Below, piece by piece: positions 1 through 8,293 of a stretch of DNA of 64,000 nucleotides (positions within the stretch are counted from its first letter, which is position 1; the number at the start of each line of letters is the position of its first letter). The position numbers and the translations under genes were made by a program. The notes below the pieces were generated by a model. The model had not been told where the DNA came from, made no database searches, and saw nothing but the letters and a program-made list of their open reading frames with translations. This DNA comes from CAWDVK01 sp963805715. GTDB taxonomy: Bacteria > Actinomycetota > Actinomycetes > Streptosporangiales > Streptosporangiaceae. The stretch lies in the NCBI GenBank assembly GCA_963805715.1, contig CAWDVK010000005.1, forward strand, positions 62,001-126,000, in the 5' to 3' direction.

Positions 1-355
1 CGATGCTCGTGGCCGGGCCGGCGATGGCGATCAGCAGGTCGGCGCGCGCCGTTGGCGGGTCTGCCTCCAGCTCGGCGATGCCGCCGAGCATCCACAACGT
101 GATCGAGCGCACCTGCACGCCGCAGTGTCTCGCCACGATCGCGTGCGCGATCTCGTGGGCGGCCAGCGCCGCGACGAACAATACGGCCCCGGTGACCGCT
201 ACCGTCCAGTCCAGGCCGGCCGACAGGTGCGGGATGACGGCAGGCAGCACGCTGGCCGCCAGCACGTCCGTAATCAGGGCGACGATCACAAGGACGCTCC
301 AGTGCATCCCGACGGGGATGCCGGCTATCCGCCCGAGCCGGATGCTCTGCCTCAT
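1..355 (-). CDS. Site-2 protease (M50 family), N-terminal part, cut by window edge
   Basis: Membrane metalloprotease of the S2P/M50 family, which cuts substrates inside the membrane. The minus strand from the ATG at 355 reads without a stop to the window edge, about 118 residues. Residues 20-42 and 50-70 are hydrophobic, and the zinc motif HEIAH lies at residues 67-71 inside the second segment, as in the family. A WMLGGIAELE stretch follows, typical of the Rip3/SpoIVFB-like branch, whose members often carry C-terminal CBS domains; that part is outside the window. AAGGAAG lies about 10 bases before the start. The gene is divergent from the HtrA-like protease at 661. The family call is sure; the substrate is unknown. 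Confidence 0.88.
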   Translation of the reverse strand, partial: MRQSIRLGRIAGIPVGMHWSVLVIVALITDVLAASVLPAVIPHLSAGLDWTVAVTGAVLFVAALAAHEIAHAIVARHCGVQVRSITLWMLGGIAELEADPPTARADLLIAIAGPATSI

Positions 356-660
356 CGCCGGTCGCTTCCTTACATTTCTCCTGCATCCAGCCTGCGTGAC
401 GAAGTTCCTGCTGGATAGGGACGTGATTCCCGGCTTCCCAGGACCTTCGGTCTGGACTCTCCGCCGCCCGACTCGCTTCCCTGCCCGCGCCAGCTGCGCG
501 GCGAGCCGGGCAGGGCCTTGGACTAGCCCCGCGGGTCGTTAGGCCCTGGCCGGACGCATCGTCTGGGCGCATTCTGCGAGCGTCACAGCCTCATGCGGAG
601 GCGTGGGCCCCAGAGCGCCTCAGCAGGACCCGTGACCGGACAGGATGAGGGGGCGCTGCC
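356..660. other. Divergent intergenic region between two protease genes
   Basis: Three hundred bases separate the M50 protease (leftward) from the HtrA-like protease (rightward), so both promoters should lie here. I find no convincing ORF or RNA gene. It contains the inverted repeat at 441-454, listed separately, and a GC-rich stretch at 480-560 without a clear hairpin. Confidence 0.5.
441..454. promoter_or_regulatory. Inverted repeat resembling a DosR/DevR-type box
   Basis: GGACC TTC GGTCT is a near-perfect inverted repeat about 86 bases upstream of the M50 protease start. It resembles the GGGAC-N-GTCCC core of DosR/DevR response-regulator boxes. In Mycobacterium tuberculosis the M50 protease Rv2625c (Rip3) belongs to the DosR regulon, which makes the position suggestive. 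One arm has a mismatch and the outer bases do not match, so this is a weak call. Confidence 0.3.
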
Positions 661-1890
661 ATGAGCACGGCCCAGGATCCGCCAGCGGTGGCTGGCCAGG
701 CCGGATATCCGGCGCAGGCGCCGCCAGGCGGCTGGCCCTGGCCTGATGTCTCTGGCGTCCGCGGCGCTCCCGGCGGTGCTGGCCCTGCGGGTACCGGGCG
801 GCCTGCCCAGGGCGGCCCATCCCGCCGCTGGCTTGTCCTCGGCGCAGTGGCCGTCGCGCTGGCGCTGGCGGTCCTGGGCACGGTCGGCGGCCTGCGCGGC
901 ACCGTGACGAGGAGCAAGCCGGCCGCGCATGCCCGTGTGCTGCCCGGCGCGACCTCCGTCGCGGGCCAGGTCGATCCGGGCCTGGTCGATGTGGTCGCCA
1001 CGCTCGGCTACCTGCAGGCCACCTCGGCCGGGACGGGGCTGGTGCTGACGCCGTCGGGCGAGGTACTGACCAATAACCACGTGATCGAGGGCGCCACCTC
1101 GGTCACGGTCACGGACGTCGGCAACGGACGCAGTTACCCCGCGGCGATCGTCGGCTACGACGAGAGCGATGACATCGCCGTCCTGCAGCTGCGCGGGGCG
1201 TCGGAGCTCCGCACCGTGACCCCGGCGGTCTCGGCCCCGGTCACCATCGGCGAGAAGGTCGTCGCCCTGGGCAATGCGGAGGGCAAGGGCGGCACGCCGG
1301 CGGCAGCCGCAGGCACGATCACCGGCCTGAGCGAGGCGATCACCGCCACCGACGTGGCATCCGGCACCTCCGAGCACCTGACCGGGCTGATCCGCACCGA
1401 CGCGGCCCTGCAGCCGGGCGACTCCGGCGGGCCGCTGGTCAGCCACGCCGGACAGGTGATCGGCCTCGACACCGCGGCCTCCACGTCCTACCAGTTCCAG
1501 TCCAGCGCGACCCAGGGCTACGCCATCCCCGTCGGCCGGGCAGTCGCCATCGCCGGCCTGATCGAGGCCGGCCGATCCTCGGCGACGATCCACATCGGCG
1601 CTACCGGCTTCCTGGGCGTCCAGCTCGCGCTGTACGGGATTCCCGGCAGCCCGTCAGGGACCGAGGCGCTCGTCACGGGGCTGATGCCGGGACTGCCCGC
1701 GGCCCGAGCCGGGCTGGCGCCCGGCGACGTGATCGACTCGGTCGGCGGTCACCCGGTGTCCTCCCCGGCAGAGATCCAGTCGCTGCTGCAGGCCTACCAT
1801 CCCGGCGACAAGATCAGCATCGGCTGGGCTGACCCGGCCGGCCATGCTCACCTGGCTACCATCGTGCTCGCCGTCGGCCCGGCCGGCTGA
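661..1890 (+). CDS. Membrane-anchored HtrA/DegP-like serine protease with PDZ domain
   Basis: Trypsin-like protease (S1C family) for quality control of exported proteins, 409 residues. A Pro/Gly-rich cytoplasmic tail (1-54) is followed by one membrane helix (56-78), so the protease faces outside. The catalytic triad is visible: His140 in TNNHVI, Asp171 in SDDIAVLQL and Ser255 in GDSGGPLV. A PDZ domain occupies roughly 310-400 (GFLGVQL, LPAARAGLAPGDVI). Length and order match actinobacterial PepD/HtrA proteins, although the cytoplasmic tail is short. The ATG at 661 follows GATGAGGG at a suitable distance. It stands alone; the stop codon merges into a 32-bp tandem duplication. Confidence 0.93.
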   Translation: MSTAQDPPAVAGQAGYPAQAPPGGWPWPDVSGVRGAPGGAGPAGTGRPAQGGPSRRWLVLGAVAVALALAVLGTVGGLRGTVTRSKPAAHARVLPGATSVAGQVDPGLVDVVATLGYLQATSAGTGLVLTPSGEVLTNNHVIEGATSVTVTDVGNGRSYPAAIVGYDESDDIAVLQLRGASELRTVTPAVSAPVTIGEKVVALGNAEGKGGTPAAAAGTITGLSEAITATDVASGTSEHLTGLIRTDAALQPGDSGGPLVSHAGQVIGLDTAASTSYQFQSSATQGYAIPVGRAVAIAGLIEAGRSSATIHIGATGFLGVQLALYGIPGSPSGTEALVTGLMPGLPAARAGLAPGDVIDSVGGHPVSSPAEIQSLLQAYHPGDKISIGWADPAGHAHLATIVLAVGPAG

Positions 1891-1952
1891 CGGCACCAGG
1901 CCATCCGCGCCCGGCCGGCCGACGGCACCAGGCCATCCGCGCCTGGCCGGCC
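1889..1952. repeat. Tandem duplication (2 x 32 bp) starting in the protease stop codon
   Basis: Two adjacent 32-base copies, 1889-1920 and 1921-1952, differ at one position. The first copy begins with the last two bases of the TGA stop of the HtrA-like gene. It is one of several stop-codon-adjacent tandem repeats in the window. Confidence 0.85.
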
Positions 1953-1996
1953 CGCCGGGTGCGGGCGGTGAGGCTCCCCCTGGCATCATCGAGCAC

Positions 1997-2323
1997 ATGA
2001 CCGTCGTGAAGATCAACGCGATTACCGTCCCGGCCGACAGCGGAGACGAGCTCGCCCGCCGCTTTGCCGCCCGCGCGGGAGCCGTCGACAACCAGGACGG
2101 CTTCGAGGGCTTTGAGCTGCTCAAGCCCGCCGACGACCGGACGACCTGGCTCGTGGTCACCCGATGGCGGGACGAGGAAGCCTTCGCGGCATGGCTGCGC
2201 TCACCCGCGTTCGGGCACGGGCACCGTTCCGCGGCCGAGCGCAGCGGCGGCGAGGCGCCCCCGCCGGTGGGCGTCAGCAGCGAGCTGTGGTCCTACGAGA
2301 TTGCCGGCGGTTCCTCCAGCTGA
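1997..2323 (+). CDS. MhuD-like heme-degrading monooxygenase (ABM/IsdG fold)
   Basis: Small (108 residues) dimeric alpha-beta-barrel protein. It is strikingly like M. tuberculosis MhuD (Rv3592), which opens the heme ring and releases iron: VVKINAI at 3-9, VPA-GDELARRF at 11-23, GFEGFELLKP at 35-44, VVTRW at 53-57 and EAFAAW at 61-66. MhuD's Asn7 and Trp66 are at identical positions. The heme-ligand His75 corresponds to His74 or His76 here, with a 1-2 residue gap (AFGHGHR). The ATG at 1997 is the only start that fits the family N-terminus; no strong ribosome site precedes it. Its neighbours give no iron-uptake context. MhuD-type chemistry is inferred from the conserved residues. Confidence 0.85.
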   Translation: MTVVKINAITVPADSGDELARRFAARAGAVDNQDGFEGFELLKPADDRTTWLVVTRWRDEEAFAAWLRSPAFGHGHRSAAERSGGEAPPPVGVSSELWSYEIAGGSSS

Positions 2324-2441
2324 CCAGAGCCCTGCGCCGTGTGGCCGGCCGATCAGGCTGAGCCTTCCGCTGGGCCCGCGCGCCGAGCTGAGCGGCACGG
2401 GCCGGGCCGCGGCCGGCCGGGCCGAAGCCGGCCGGGCGGCG

Positions 2442-3470
2442 TCAGCTGAGCAGGAGCACCGCGTACGCGGCGAGCCAGTGCTCCACCATGTAATCGTCAC
2501 CCACGACATGCGGCAGCGCGGCATCCGCGTGCGTGCGCGCCGCCGCGTGGATGGCCTTGATCCGCGGATCGCCGTCGGGCAGGCTCTCCGCCAGCCGCCG
2601 CCAGCACCACGCGCGGCTCGCGTTGAGCCCGTGCAGGTGCGCGAACTGGCCGTCGCTGGCGTCCGAGACGACGGCGGGCGAGAACAGCGAGCGAGGGTCG
2701 TCGTGCTCGATTCCGGGCAGGAACATGCCGAGCCAGAACGCGAACTCCTCCCGCGGCAGGACCCGGCTCATCAGCTCGGCCTCGGTGAGCGCGGGGGACA
2801 GGAAGTCATGTCCTGATGGCTCCCACCCGCCGGGATACATGATGTCGCCGCCATACCAGGCATGCGCCCGGCCGGTGATCGCGGCCAGCAGCACCGGGTT
2901 CCCCGCCTGAGCCCGGGCTGCCGCGTAAGGAAGGGCCATGGACATCCCGAACGCGCTATTCGGGTGCACCCCGTGCCGGACCGGATAGGTCGCGGTGGCC
3001 AGCCAGTCGATGAACAGCCCGCTGATCGCGTCACCCAGCGGGGCCAGGGCCGCGGCCCACTTCCGGCCGTACGGGTCGTCCCAGGTCGCGATCTCGTGGA
3101 TGAGCGTCAGCGCCCAGGCCCAGCCGTACGGGCGCTCACCGCGGCCGTCCGGGCCGGTGATGAAGTCCTTCTCCACGGCCAGTGCCGTTCGCTCGAAATG
3201 CGAGCTCAGCGTGGCCTTGATCTCGGCCGCGGGCACGGCGCCGGGCGCCACTCGCAGCAGCCGGACCAGCATCCAGTGCATCTCCACGCACGAATGCCAG
3301 TCGAAGCTGCCGTAGAAGACTGGCGTGCGCGCCCGCGGGCGGAACGGGAAGTCGCCAGGGGCCCGCATGGTGTGATGCACCCCGGACGGGAACTCGCGCT
3401 TGATGTTGGTCAGGGCCACCCGTGCATAGGAGTCGGCCTGGTCCTGCAGGACGCGGGTCCAGTCGTCCAT
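2442..3470 (-). CDS. DUF2891 family protein
   Basis: Cytoplasmic protein of about 342 residues matching DUF2891 over its length. Hallmarks are FYGSFDWHSCVEMHWMLVRLLR near residues 63-85, PYGWAWALTL, YPVRHGVHPNSAFGMS and LSPALTEAELMSRVL. The family looks like an all-alpha (alpha/alpha)6-barrel-like protein of unknown function; the conserved His, Glu and Trp hint at a sugar-related pocket. The ATG at 3470 is chosen because GGAGGAG lies about 11 bases upstream; an in-frame ATG 33 bases earlier lacks such a site. It is convergent with the MhuD-like gene. No further function can be given. Confidence 0.85.
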   Translation of the reverse strand: MDDWTRVLQDQADSYARVALTNIKREFPSGVHHTMRAPGDFPFRPRARTPVFYGSFDWHSCVEMHWMLVRLLRVAPGAVPAAEIKATLSSHFERTALAVEKDFITGPDGRGERPYGWAWALTLIHEIATWDDPYGRKWAAALAPLGDAISGLFIDWLATATYPVRHGVHPNSAFGMSMALPYAAARAQAGNPVLLAAITGRAHAWYGGDIMYPGGWEPSGHDFLSPALTEAELMSRVLPREEFAFWLGMFLPGIEHDDPRSLFSPAVVSDASDGQFAHLHGLNASRAWCWRRLAESLPDGDPRIKAIHAAARTHADAALPHVVGDDYMVEHWLAAYAVLLLS

Positions 3471-3655
3471 GAGTCCCACGACTCCTCCTCTGCTTGCCGC
3501 CATCGATCGGTCCCCCCCACGGCAGGCTAACCGCCCGGATGACGAAACGGGCCGCCGCCCTCAGCTCCAGCGCCGGCCGGCCAGCCAGCAGCTCAGCACT
3601 GGTGACCTGCGCGGCCAGCTTCAATCCCGGCTCGGGGCGGCCGTATTCGCCTACC

Positions 3656-4432
3656 ATGAGCGCCATGGCCGTCTTCGACTACGCGGGCCAGGTGGTAGTC
3701 GTCACCGGCGGCGTGCGGGGCATCGGGGCAGGCATCGCGTGCGGATTCCTGGCGGCCGGCGCTGACGTCCTGGTCTGCGCCAGGGCCGAGCCGGCCGATG
3801 CGGCCGAGCTGCCCGCGGCGGGCGGCCGCGCGGCCTCGTTCCTGCGCGCCGACGTTCGTGATCCGGACCAGGCGAGCCGGCTGATGCAGGCGGCGCTGGA
3901 CCTCTTCGGCCGCCTCGACGTGGTGATCAGCAACGCCGGCGGCGCGCCGCGCGGCGACGCCGCGGCAGCGTCGCCCCGGCTGCATGCCAGGATCATCGAG
4001 CTGAACCTGACCGCGCCGCTGCATGTCGCGCAGGCAGCCAATGCGATCCTGCAGCGGCAGCCATCCGGCGGCTCGATCATCATGATCGGCAGCGTGAGCG
4101 GTTCCCGGCCCTCGCCTGGCGCGGCGGCGTATGGCGCAGCCAAGGCCGGCCTGCTGCACCTGGCGACCAGCCTGGCGGTGGAGTGGGCGCCAAAGGTCCG
4201 GGTGAACTGCGTCGTGCCCGGCATGGTGGCCACCGGGTCGGCGGCCGAGCGCTACGGCGACGCTGACAGCGTCGCGGCCATCGCGGCGAACGTGCCACTG
4301 CGGCGGCTGGCCAGCCCCGGCGACGTGGCGAGTGCCTGCCTGTTCCTCGCGTCGCCGTACGCGTCCTACGCCAGCGGCGCGGCGCTGATGCTGCATGGCG
4401 GCGGCGAGAGCCCGCCGCCGGCCTCGCCGTAG
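3656..4432 (+). CDS. Short-chain dehydrogenase/reductase
   Basis: NAD(P)-dependent SDR of 258 residues. The Rossmann glycine motif TGGVRGIG lies at about 17-24, NAG (SNAGG) near 91, the catalytic Ser in GSVSG near 142 and YGAAK near 156-160; the C-terminal SGAALMLHGG closes the cofactor site. This is the classical FabG-like type, usually acting on a ketone or secondary alcohol, with substrate unknown. Two in-frame ATGs (3656, 3665) are possible, so the N-terminus is uncertain by three residues. It is divergent from the DUF2891 gene. A 14-bp tandem array follows four bases after the TAG stop. Confidence 0.9.
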   Translation: MSAMAVFDYAGQVVVVTGGVRGIGAGIACGFLAAGADVLVCARAEPADAAELPAAGGRAASFLRADVRDPDQASRLMQAALDLFGRLDVVISNAGGAPRGDAAAASPRLHARIIELNLTAPLHVAQAANAILQRQPSGGSIIMIGSVSGSRPSPGAAAYGAAKAGLLHLATSLAVEWAPKVRVNCVVPGMVATGSAAERYGDADSVAAIAANVPLRRLASPGDVASACLFLASPYASYASGAALMLHGGGESPPPASP

Positions 4433-4436
4433 GCCG

Positions 4437-4492
4437 GCGGCCGGAGCCCGGCGGCCGGAGCCCGCCGGCCGGAGCCCGCCGGCCGGAGCCCG
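4437..4492. repeat. Tandem array, 4 x 14 bp, just after SDR stop codon
   Basis: Four 14-base units of the form GCGGCCGGAGCCCG (the last two start with CC). They start four bases after the TAG of the SDR gene and fill the gap to the convergent small gene at 4515. Confidence 0.85.
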
Positions 4493-4514
4493 GCCGAGCG
4501 CCTGAGCGCCCGGC

Positions 4515-4796
4515 TCAGGCGGAGGCAGCGATGTCCATCAGCCGGGTGCTGATGATGGTGATCGGGGCGTCGGCCGGTGCTTCGGGCGGCCGGGCCGCGA
4601 GCGCGGCCTCCGCGGTCGCCTGCGACTCGAAGAGCTCCACGGATGTGCCCTGGGCATGATCAGCGGACCGCATCCAGTAGCCGGTGATGAAGCCCGCCGC
4701 CGCCTGCGCCTGCGGAACGGCCAGCTGGTTCAGCATGGCCGTGGCCTCGCTGGACCGGCCCAGCTCAATGTCGATGTTGGTGACAATCGCATGCAT
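4515..4796 (-). CDS. Small ABM-like dimeric alpha-beta barrel protein
   Basis: A 93-residue soluble protein. Pattern and length (MHAIVTNIDIEL, an alpha helix with LNQLAVPQ, then GFITGYWMRS, SVELFESQATAEAAL) suit the ferredoxin-like dimeric alpha-beta barrel of the antibiotic biosynthesis monooxygenase group. The catalytic signature of MhuD or IsdG is absent, so activity is unknown. The ATG at 4796 is preceded by GGAGG at 4-5 bases, which decides the start. It lies downstream of, and in the same direction as, the PPOX-class gene at 4893-5441, with 96 bases between them. Confidence 0.75.
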   Translation of the reverse strand: MHAIVTNIDIELGRSSEATAMLNQLAVPQAQAAAGFITGYWMRSADHAQGTSVELFESQATAEAALAARPPEAPADAPITIISTRLMDIAASA

Positions 4797-4892
4797 GCGT
4801 CCTCCAGCTCTGCTGGCCTCGCCGGACCGGGCAGGGTGGGCCTGCGGCAGCCGACCCATCATGGCATAGCGCAAGCAGGCGCCTACGCATAG

Positions 4893-5441
4893 TCAGGACG
4901 TTGCCGGGCTGCTGCGCGAGCTGGCGCGGATCCGGCAGGCGGGCCCGGATGCGGTCGTCGCCGGCGGGCCGGGATCCGGCCGTCGGCCAGGCGGCAGGAG
5001 CTTGCCGTGATCCCAGGAGATGATCCGGGACGGCTCTACGGCGTAGCCGACCCGCTTGCGGGCGGCGCGGGCGACGTACTCCTCCAGCTCCTCGGCGGGC
5101 TGGCCGCTCATCACGGTGACGATCCGGCGGCCGATCTCGTGCACGGCAGCCGGATCGGTGATGCACACCGCCACGCCCTGGACCTGGACCCCGCGCAGAT
5201 CGAAGTACTCATCGCCGGTCTCGACGAGGCAGGTGACACGCGGATCGCGAGCCAGGTTGCGCGCCTTCTGCGAGGACCGGTAGGTCCAGAACGTGATCCG
5301 CCCGTCGATCATCGCGTAGTACATGGTGACCAGGTGCGGTGTCCCGTCCGGGTTAATGGTCGCGAGCTGCAGCTTGCGGCCCTCCGCGAGCATGGCCATG
5401 CTCTGCTCCGGCGTCATCGCGACCTGATCTCGCTGCTTCAC
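4893..5441 (-). CDS. Pyridoxamine 5'-phosphate oxidase-like (PPOX class) flavin/F420-binding protein
   Basis: Split-barrel flavoprotein of 182 residues. The fold signature is LQLATINPDGTPHLVTMYYAMIDGRITFWTYRSSQKARNL in the first 65 residues, followed by VTCLVETGDEYFDLRGVQVQG. Related actinobacterial proteins bind FMN or F420 and reduce varied substrates; the substrate here is unknown. The GTG at 5441 is preceded by GAGGGAG at 4-5 bases. The last 30 residues (PGRRPDPGPPATTASGP...) are Pro/Ala-rich and not family-like, perhaps an extension of a lost stop. It may be cotranscribed with the small gene at 4515. Confidence 0.85.
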   Translation of the reverse strand: MKQRDQVAMTPEQSMAMLAEGRKLQLATINPDGTPHLVTMYYAMIDGRITFWTYRSSQKARNLARDPRVTCLVETGDEYFDLRGVQVQGVAVCITDPAAVHEIGRRIVTVMSGQPAEELEEYVARAARKRVGYAVEPSRIISWDHGKLLPPGRRPDPGPPATTASGPACRIRASSRSSPATS

Positions 5442-5668
5442 CAGGCTCCCTCACCGGACTCCGTCGTGCTGGGCCAGACTGCCCCGTCCGGATGGCCCGC
5501 TCGCGGGCATTCCGTCATTATCCCCGCCAGCCGGGTCGGCGGCCAGCAGCGCCGGCGGCCGCGGCTAGTTCGGCCGGCGTCACCGGGACGGCCGGATGCG
5601 CGGCCGGGCTGCGCGATCCGTTCAGGCAGGCCTTGATCCGGCGGATGCGCCCGGTCATCGCCGGCCGC

Positions 5669-6379
5669 CTAGCCTGGCCGCTGGCCAGGCCGCAGGTCGC
5701 GCAGATGCGCGGTGTCGTTGAAGAGCCGGATCATCCAGCGCTGGTCAGTGATCACCAGCCGGGAGATAGAGCCATTGTCGGCCCCGACGAACGCGAAGGG
5801 GCGGGACCTCGCGGCCAGGGCGAGTGCCTGGCCGATGACGCCGCCGTGCGTGAACACGGCCACGCGCTGGCCCGGATGTGCCGCGGCGATCCGCGTGATC
5901 GCCTCGCCCACCCGGGCCGCGAACGCGCCGGCCTCCTCGGCGCCGGGAATGATGTCCCAGCGTTCCCGCTCCCACATCTGCTGTGCTATCGGGTGACGGT
6001 CCGCCACCATCTTGCGGTAGAGGCCGGCTTCCCACTCGCCGAGATGGACCTCGCGAAGCCCGGCCTCTACGGCCGGCGTCAGCCCGAGCCGGGCGGCCAG
6101 CGGGGCAGCGGTCTGGACCGTGCGGCGCAGCGTGGTCACGTAGATCGCCTTGATGCCCGCGTCGGCCAGCCGGTCAGCGACGAACTGCGCCTGCCGGCGG
6201 CCGCCGGGCGCCAGTTCAGGATCGGCATGCCCGTCGACCAGCGGAAACGGCTCATCGGGGAAGGCCGGCTGGGACTCGCCGTGCCGGATCAGCAGCAGGT
6301 CGGCGGCGTCCGGCGGGGGCCGGAACGGCCGCTGCCGGTATCCGGTCACGCCCGGCTGCGATTCCTCAGGCGTCGTCAT
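5669..6379 (-). CDS. Histidine phosphatase superfamily protein (phosphoglycerate mutase-like)
   Basis: A 236-residue phosphohydrolase of histidine phosphatase branch 1. The phosphoaccepting His33 is in LLIRHGES (30-36). An Arg is in TLRRTVQTAAPLA, the acid is in LGEWEAG, and the second catalytic His is in FTHGGVIGQAL near 177. Such enzymes dephosphorylate sugar phosphates or nucleotides; the substrate cannot be told. It is transcribed away from the ABC exporter at 6534, with 154 bases between the starts. Confidence 0.88.
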   Translation of the reverse strand: MTTPEESQPGVTGYRQRPFRPPPDAADLLLIRHGESQPAFPDEPFPLVDGHADPELAPGGRRQAQFVADRLADAGIKAIYVTTLRRTVQTAAPLAARLGLTPAVEAGLREVHLGEWEAGLYRKMVADRHPIAQQMWERERWDIIPGAEEAGAFAARVGEAITRIAAAHPGQRVAVFTHGGVIGQALALAARSRPFAFVGADNGSISRLVITDQRWMIRLFNDTAHLRDLRPGQRPG

Positions 6380-6462
6380 AGATCCGACAGATTAGTCGCA
6401 GGCCGCCTGCTCAGCGGTGCCGGTCAGCAGTGCCGGGCTTAGGCACCTGCGGGCCGCGTCCA

Positions 6463-6490
6463 TGACAGGTGTCACGGGCAGGAAGTGACA
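6463..6490. promoter_or_regulatory. Candidate operator: inverted repeat TGACA-N2-TGTCA plus half-site
   Basis: TGACAGGTGTCA (6463-6474) is an inverted repeat with perfect 5-base arms, followed by another TGACA at 6486-6490. It lies 45-70 bases before the ABC transporter start. Repeats of the TGACA/TGTCA kind are known at promoters controlled by NarL/DesR-like response regulators of DrrAB-type exporters; no such regulator is in the window, so the assignment is inferred. Confidence 0.4.
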
Positions 6491-6533
6491 GTGAGCGCAC
6501 GTCTGGCCGCCCCGCCGGTGTGAGCATGGGGCT

Positions 6534-7499
6534 ATGACAATGACTGATGCAGAGGCGGGCCTGGGCCGGGGAGCGCCGGACGGCCAGCTGCCGGCCATTG
6601 ACCTGCGCGGGGTGCGGAAGGACTTCGGGCCCGTGCAGGCTGTCCGGGGCGTCGACCTGGCGGTGCAGGCGGGCGAGATCGTGGCCCTGCTGGGACCGAA
6701 TGGCGCGGGCAAGACGACCACCATCGACATGATTCTCGGCCTGTCCCAGCCGACCGCGGGCAAGGTGGCGGTTTTCGGGATGCACCCGCGGCGAGCGATC
6801 AGCCGGGGCCTGGTCTCCGCGGTGATGCAGACCGGCGGGCTGCTGAAGGACTTCACCGTCGAGGAGACGGCCCGTTACACCGCCAGCCTGTTCGCCCACA
6901 GCGAGCCGGTGCCGGCCGTCCTGAAGCGAGCCGGGATTGCGGACATCGCCGACCGCAAGGTCGGCAAGTGCTCGGGCGGTGAGACGCAGCGGCTGCGCTT
7001 CGCCATGGCGCTGCTCTCCGATCCCGAGCTGCTGATCCTGGACGAGCCGACGACCGGCATGGACGTGGAAGGCCGCCGCGCCTTCTGGGCCGCGATCCGG
7101 CAGGACGCGGCCCAGGGGCGGACCGTGCTGTTCGCGACTCACTACCTGGAGGAAGCCGACGCCTACGCCGACCGGATCATCCTGCTGCGGCACGGCGCGG
7201 TCGTGGCCGACGGAACGCCGCCCCAGATCAAGGCGCTCGCGGCGGGCCGGACCGTGCGTGCCACCCTGCCCGGCGCTGACGCAGCGGCGCTGGGCGCGAT
7301 TCCCGGTGCCGACAGCGTCGAGGTGCGCGGGGACACGGTGCTGATCCACGCCACGGACAGCGATGCGGTGGCCAGGTTCCTGCTCGGCAGCACGGCCGCC
7401 AGGGACCTGGAGATCAACGCCCGCGGGATCGAGGACGCCTTTATCGCCCTGACCGGCGACGACAACGACACGACTACGTCGACAGGAGCAACCCGATGA
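6534..7499 (+). CDS. ABC transporter ATP-binding protein (DrrA/CcmA-like)
   Basis: ATPase of an ABC-2 type exporter, 321 residues. Walker A GPNGAGKT is at 54-61, the Q-loop in VMQTGG near 104, a slightly unusual signature KCSGGE near 145, Walker B LLILDEPT near 166 and the switch His in FATH near 203. A C-terminal 80-residue extension is typical of drug-export ATPases (DrrA group). It overlaps the permease gene by four bases (ATGA), so the two are translationally coupled. The candidate operator at 6463 lies in front. Exported substrate unknown; drug or lipid efflux is the family norm. Confidence 0.93.
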   Translation: MTMTDAEAGLGRGAPDGQLPAIDLRGVRKDFGPVQAVRGVDLAVQAGEIVALLGPNGAGKTTTIDMILGLSQPTAGKVAVFGMHPRRAISRGLVSAVMQTGGLLKDFTVEETARYTASLFAHSEPVPAVLKRAGIADIADRKVGKCSGGETQRLRFAMALLSDPELLILDEPTTGMDVEGRRAFWAAIRQDAAQGRTVLFATHYLEEADAYADRIILLRHGAVVADGTPPQIKALAAGRTVRATLPGADAAALGAIPGADSVEVRGDTVLIHATDSDAVARFLLGSTAARDLEINARGIEDAFIALTGDDNDTTTSTGATR

Positions 7500-8293
7500 G
7501 CGCCGTCAGCGCCCCTGACCTGAGCACCCGCCGCGCGCCGGCCATGGGCGGCTTCAACGGCACCGTCCTGCGGCTGGAACTGCGCCGCCTGCTGCGCAAC
7601 CGGCGGACGCTGCTATTCGCCGTGATCTTCCCGGTCGTATTCTTCATCCTCTTCGGGCTGAACAAGTCCTACGCCAGCGAGAGCTATGGCCAGGGGAATG
7701 TCTCCGCCTTCATCATGATCAGCATGGCGCTGTACGGCGCCGTCTTCGCCACCACCATCGGCGGCGCCATGGTCTCGATCGAGCGGGCCGCCGGCTGGAG
7801 CCGCCAGCTCCGGCTGACCCCGCTCTCGCCGGCGGCGTACATCGGCATCAAGATGCTCACGTCCCTGGTACTCGGCCTGAGCTCGGTCGTCGCCGTCTAC
7901 GCGGCCGGCCTCATCGCCGGCAAGCCGCACATGCCGGGCTCCATCTGGATCGCCACCGGCCTGACGGTCTGGGTCGGCTCCCTGCTGTTCGCCGCCTTCG
8001 GCCTCTTCCTGGGCTACCTGCTGCCCACCGAGAACGTCATGCAGTACATGGGCATCCTGCTGACCCTGCTGTCCTTCGCCGGCGGCCTGTTTATCCCGCT
8101 GAGCCAGTTCCCGCACGTCATCCAGACGCTGGCCAAGTTCACCCCGCTGTACGGGCTCAACCAGCTCGTGCACGCGCCGCTGTCGGTCGGCAGCGGGTTC
8201 GACTGGTGGTGGTTGGCCAACGTCGCGGCCTGGCTGATCATCTTCGCCGGCGGCGCGATCTGGCGCTTCCGCCAGGACACCGCCCGGGTCTGA
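7496..8293 (+). CDS. ABC-2 type transporter permease
   Basis: Integral membrane partner of the ATPase just upstream, 265 residues with six predicted membrane segments. The first is at about 36-55 (LLFAVIFPVVFFILFGL); the others cover 75-95, 120-145, 155-178, 187-208 and 240-260. The loop LSFAGGLFIPLSQFP is the ABC-2 family signature. Family length is typical. The start ATG overlaps the ATPase stop. After the stop come 297 bases without a gene, leading to the acyltransferase. Confidence 0.92.
   Translation: MSAVSAPDLSTRRAPAMGGFNGTVLRLELRRLLRNRRTLLFAVIFPVVFFILFGLNKSYASESYGQGNVSAFIMISMALYGAVFATTIGGAMVSIERAAGWSRQLRLTPLSPAAYIGIKMLTSLVLGLSSVVAVYAAGLIAGKPHMPGSIWIATGLTVWVGSLLFAAFGLFLGYLLPTENVMQYMGILLTLLSFAGGLFIPLSQFPHVIQTLAKFTPLYGLNQLVHAPLSVGSGFDWWWLANVAAWLIIFAGGAIWRFRQDTARV

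Noticed and set aside
583..1593. Open frame antisense to the HtrA-like gene
   Set aside because: Shadow frame of a high-GC gene whose catalytic triad is clear on the other strand.
4434..4514. Rho-independent terminator in the repeats after the SDR gene
   Set aside because: The units can fold in many ways but show no defined stem followed by T residues; described as a tandem array instead.
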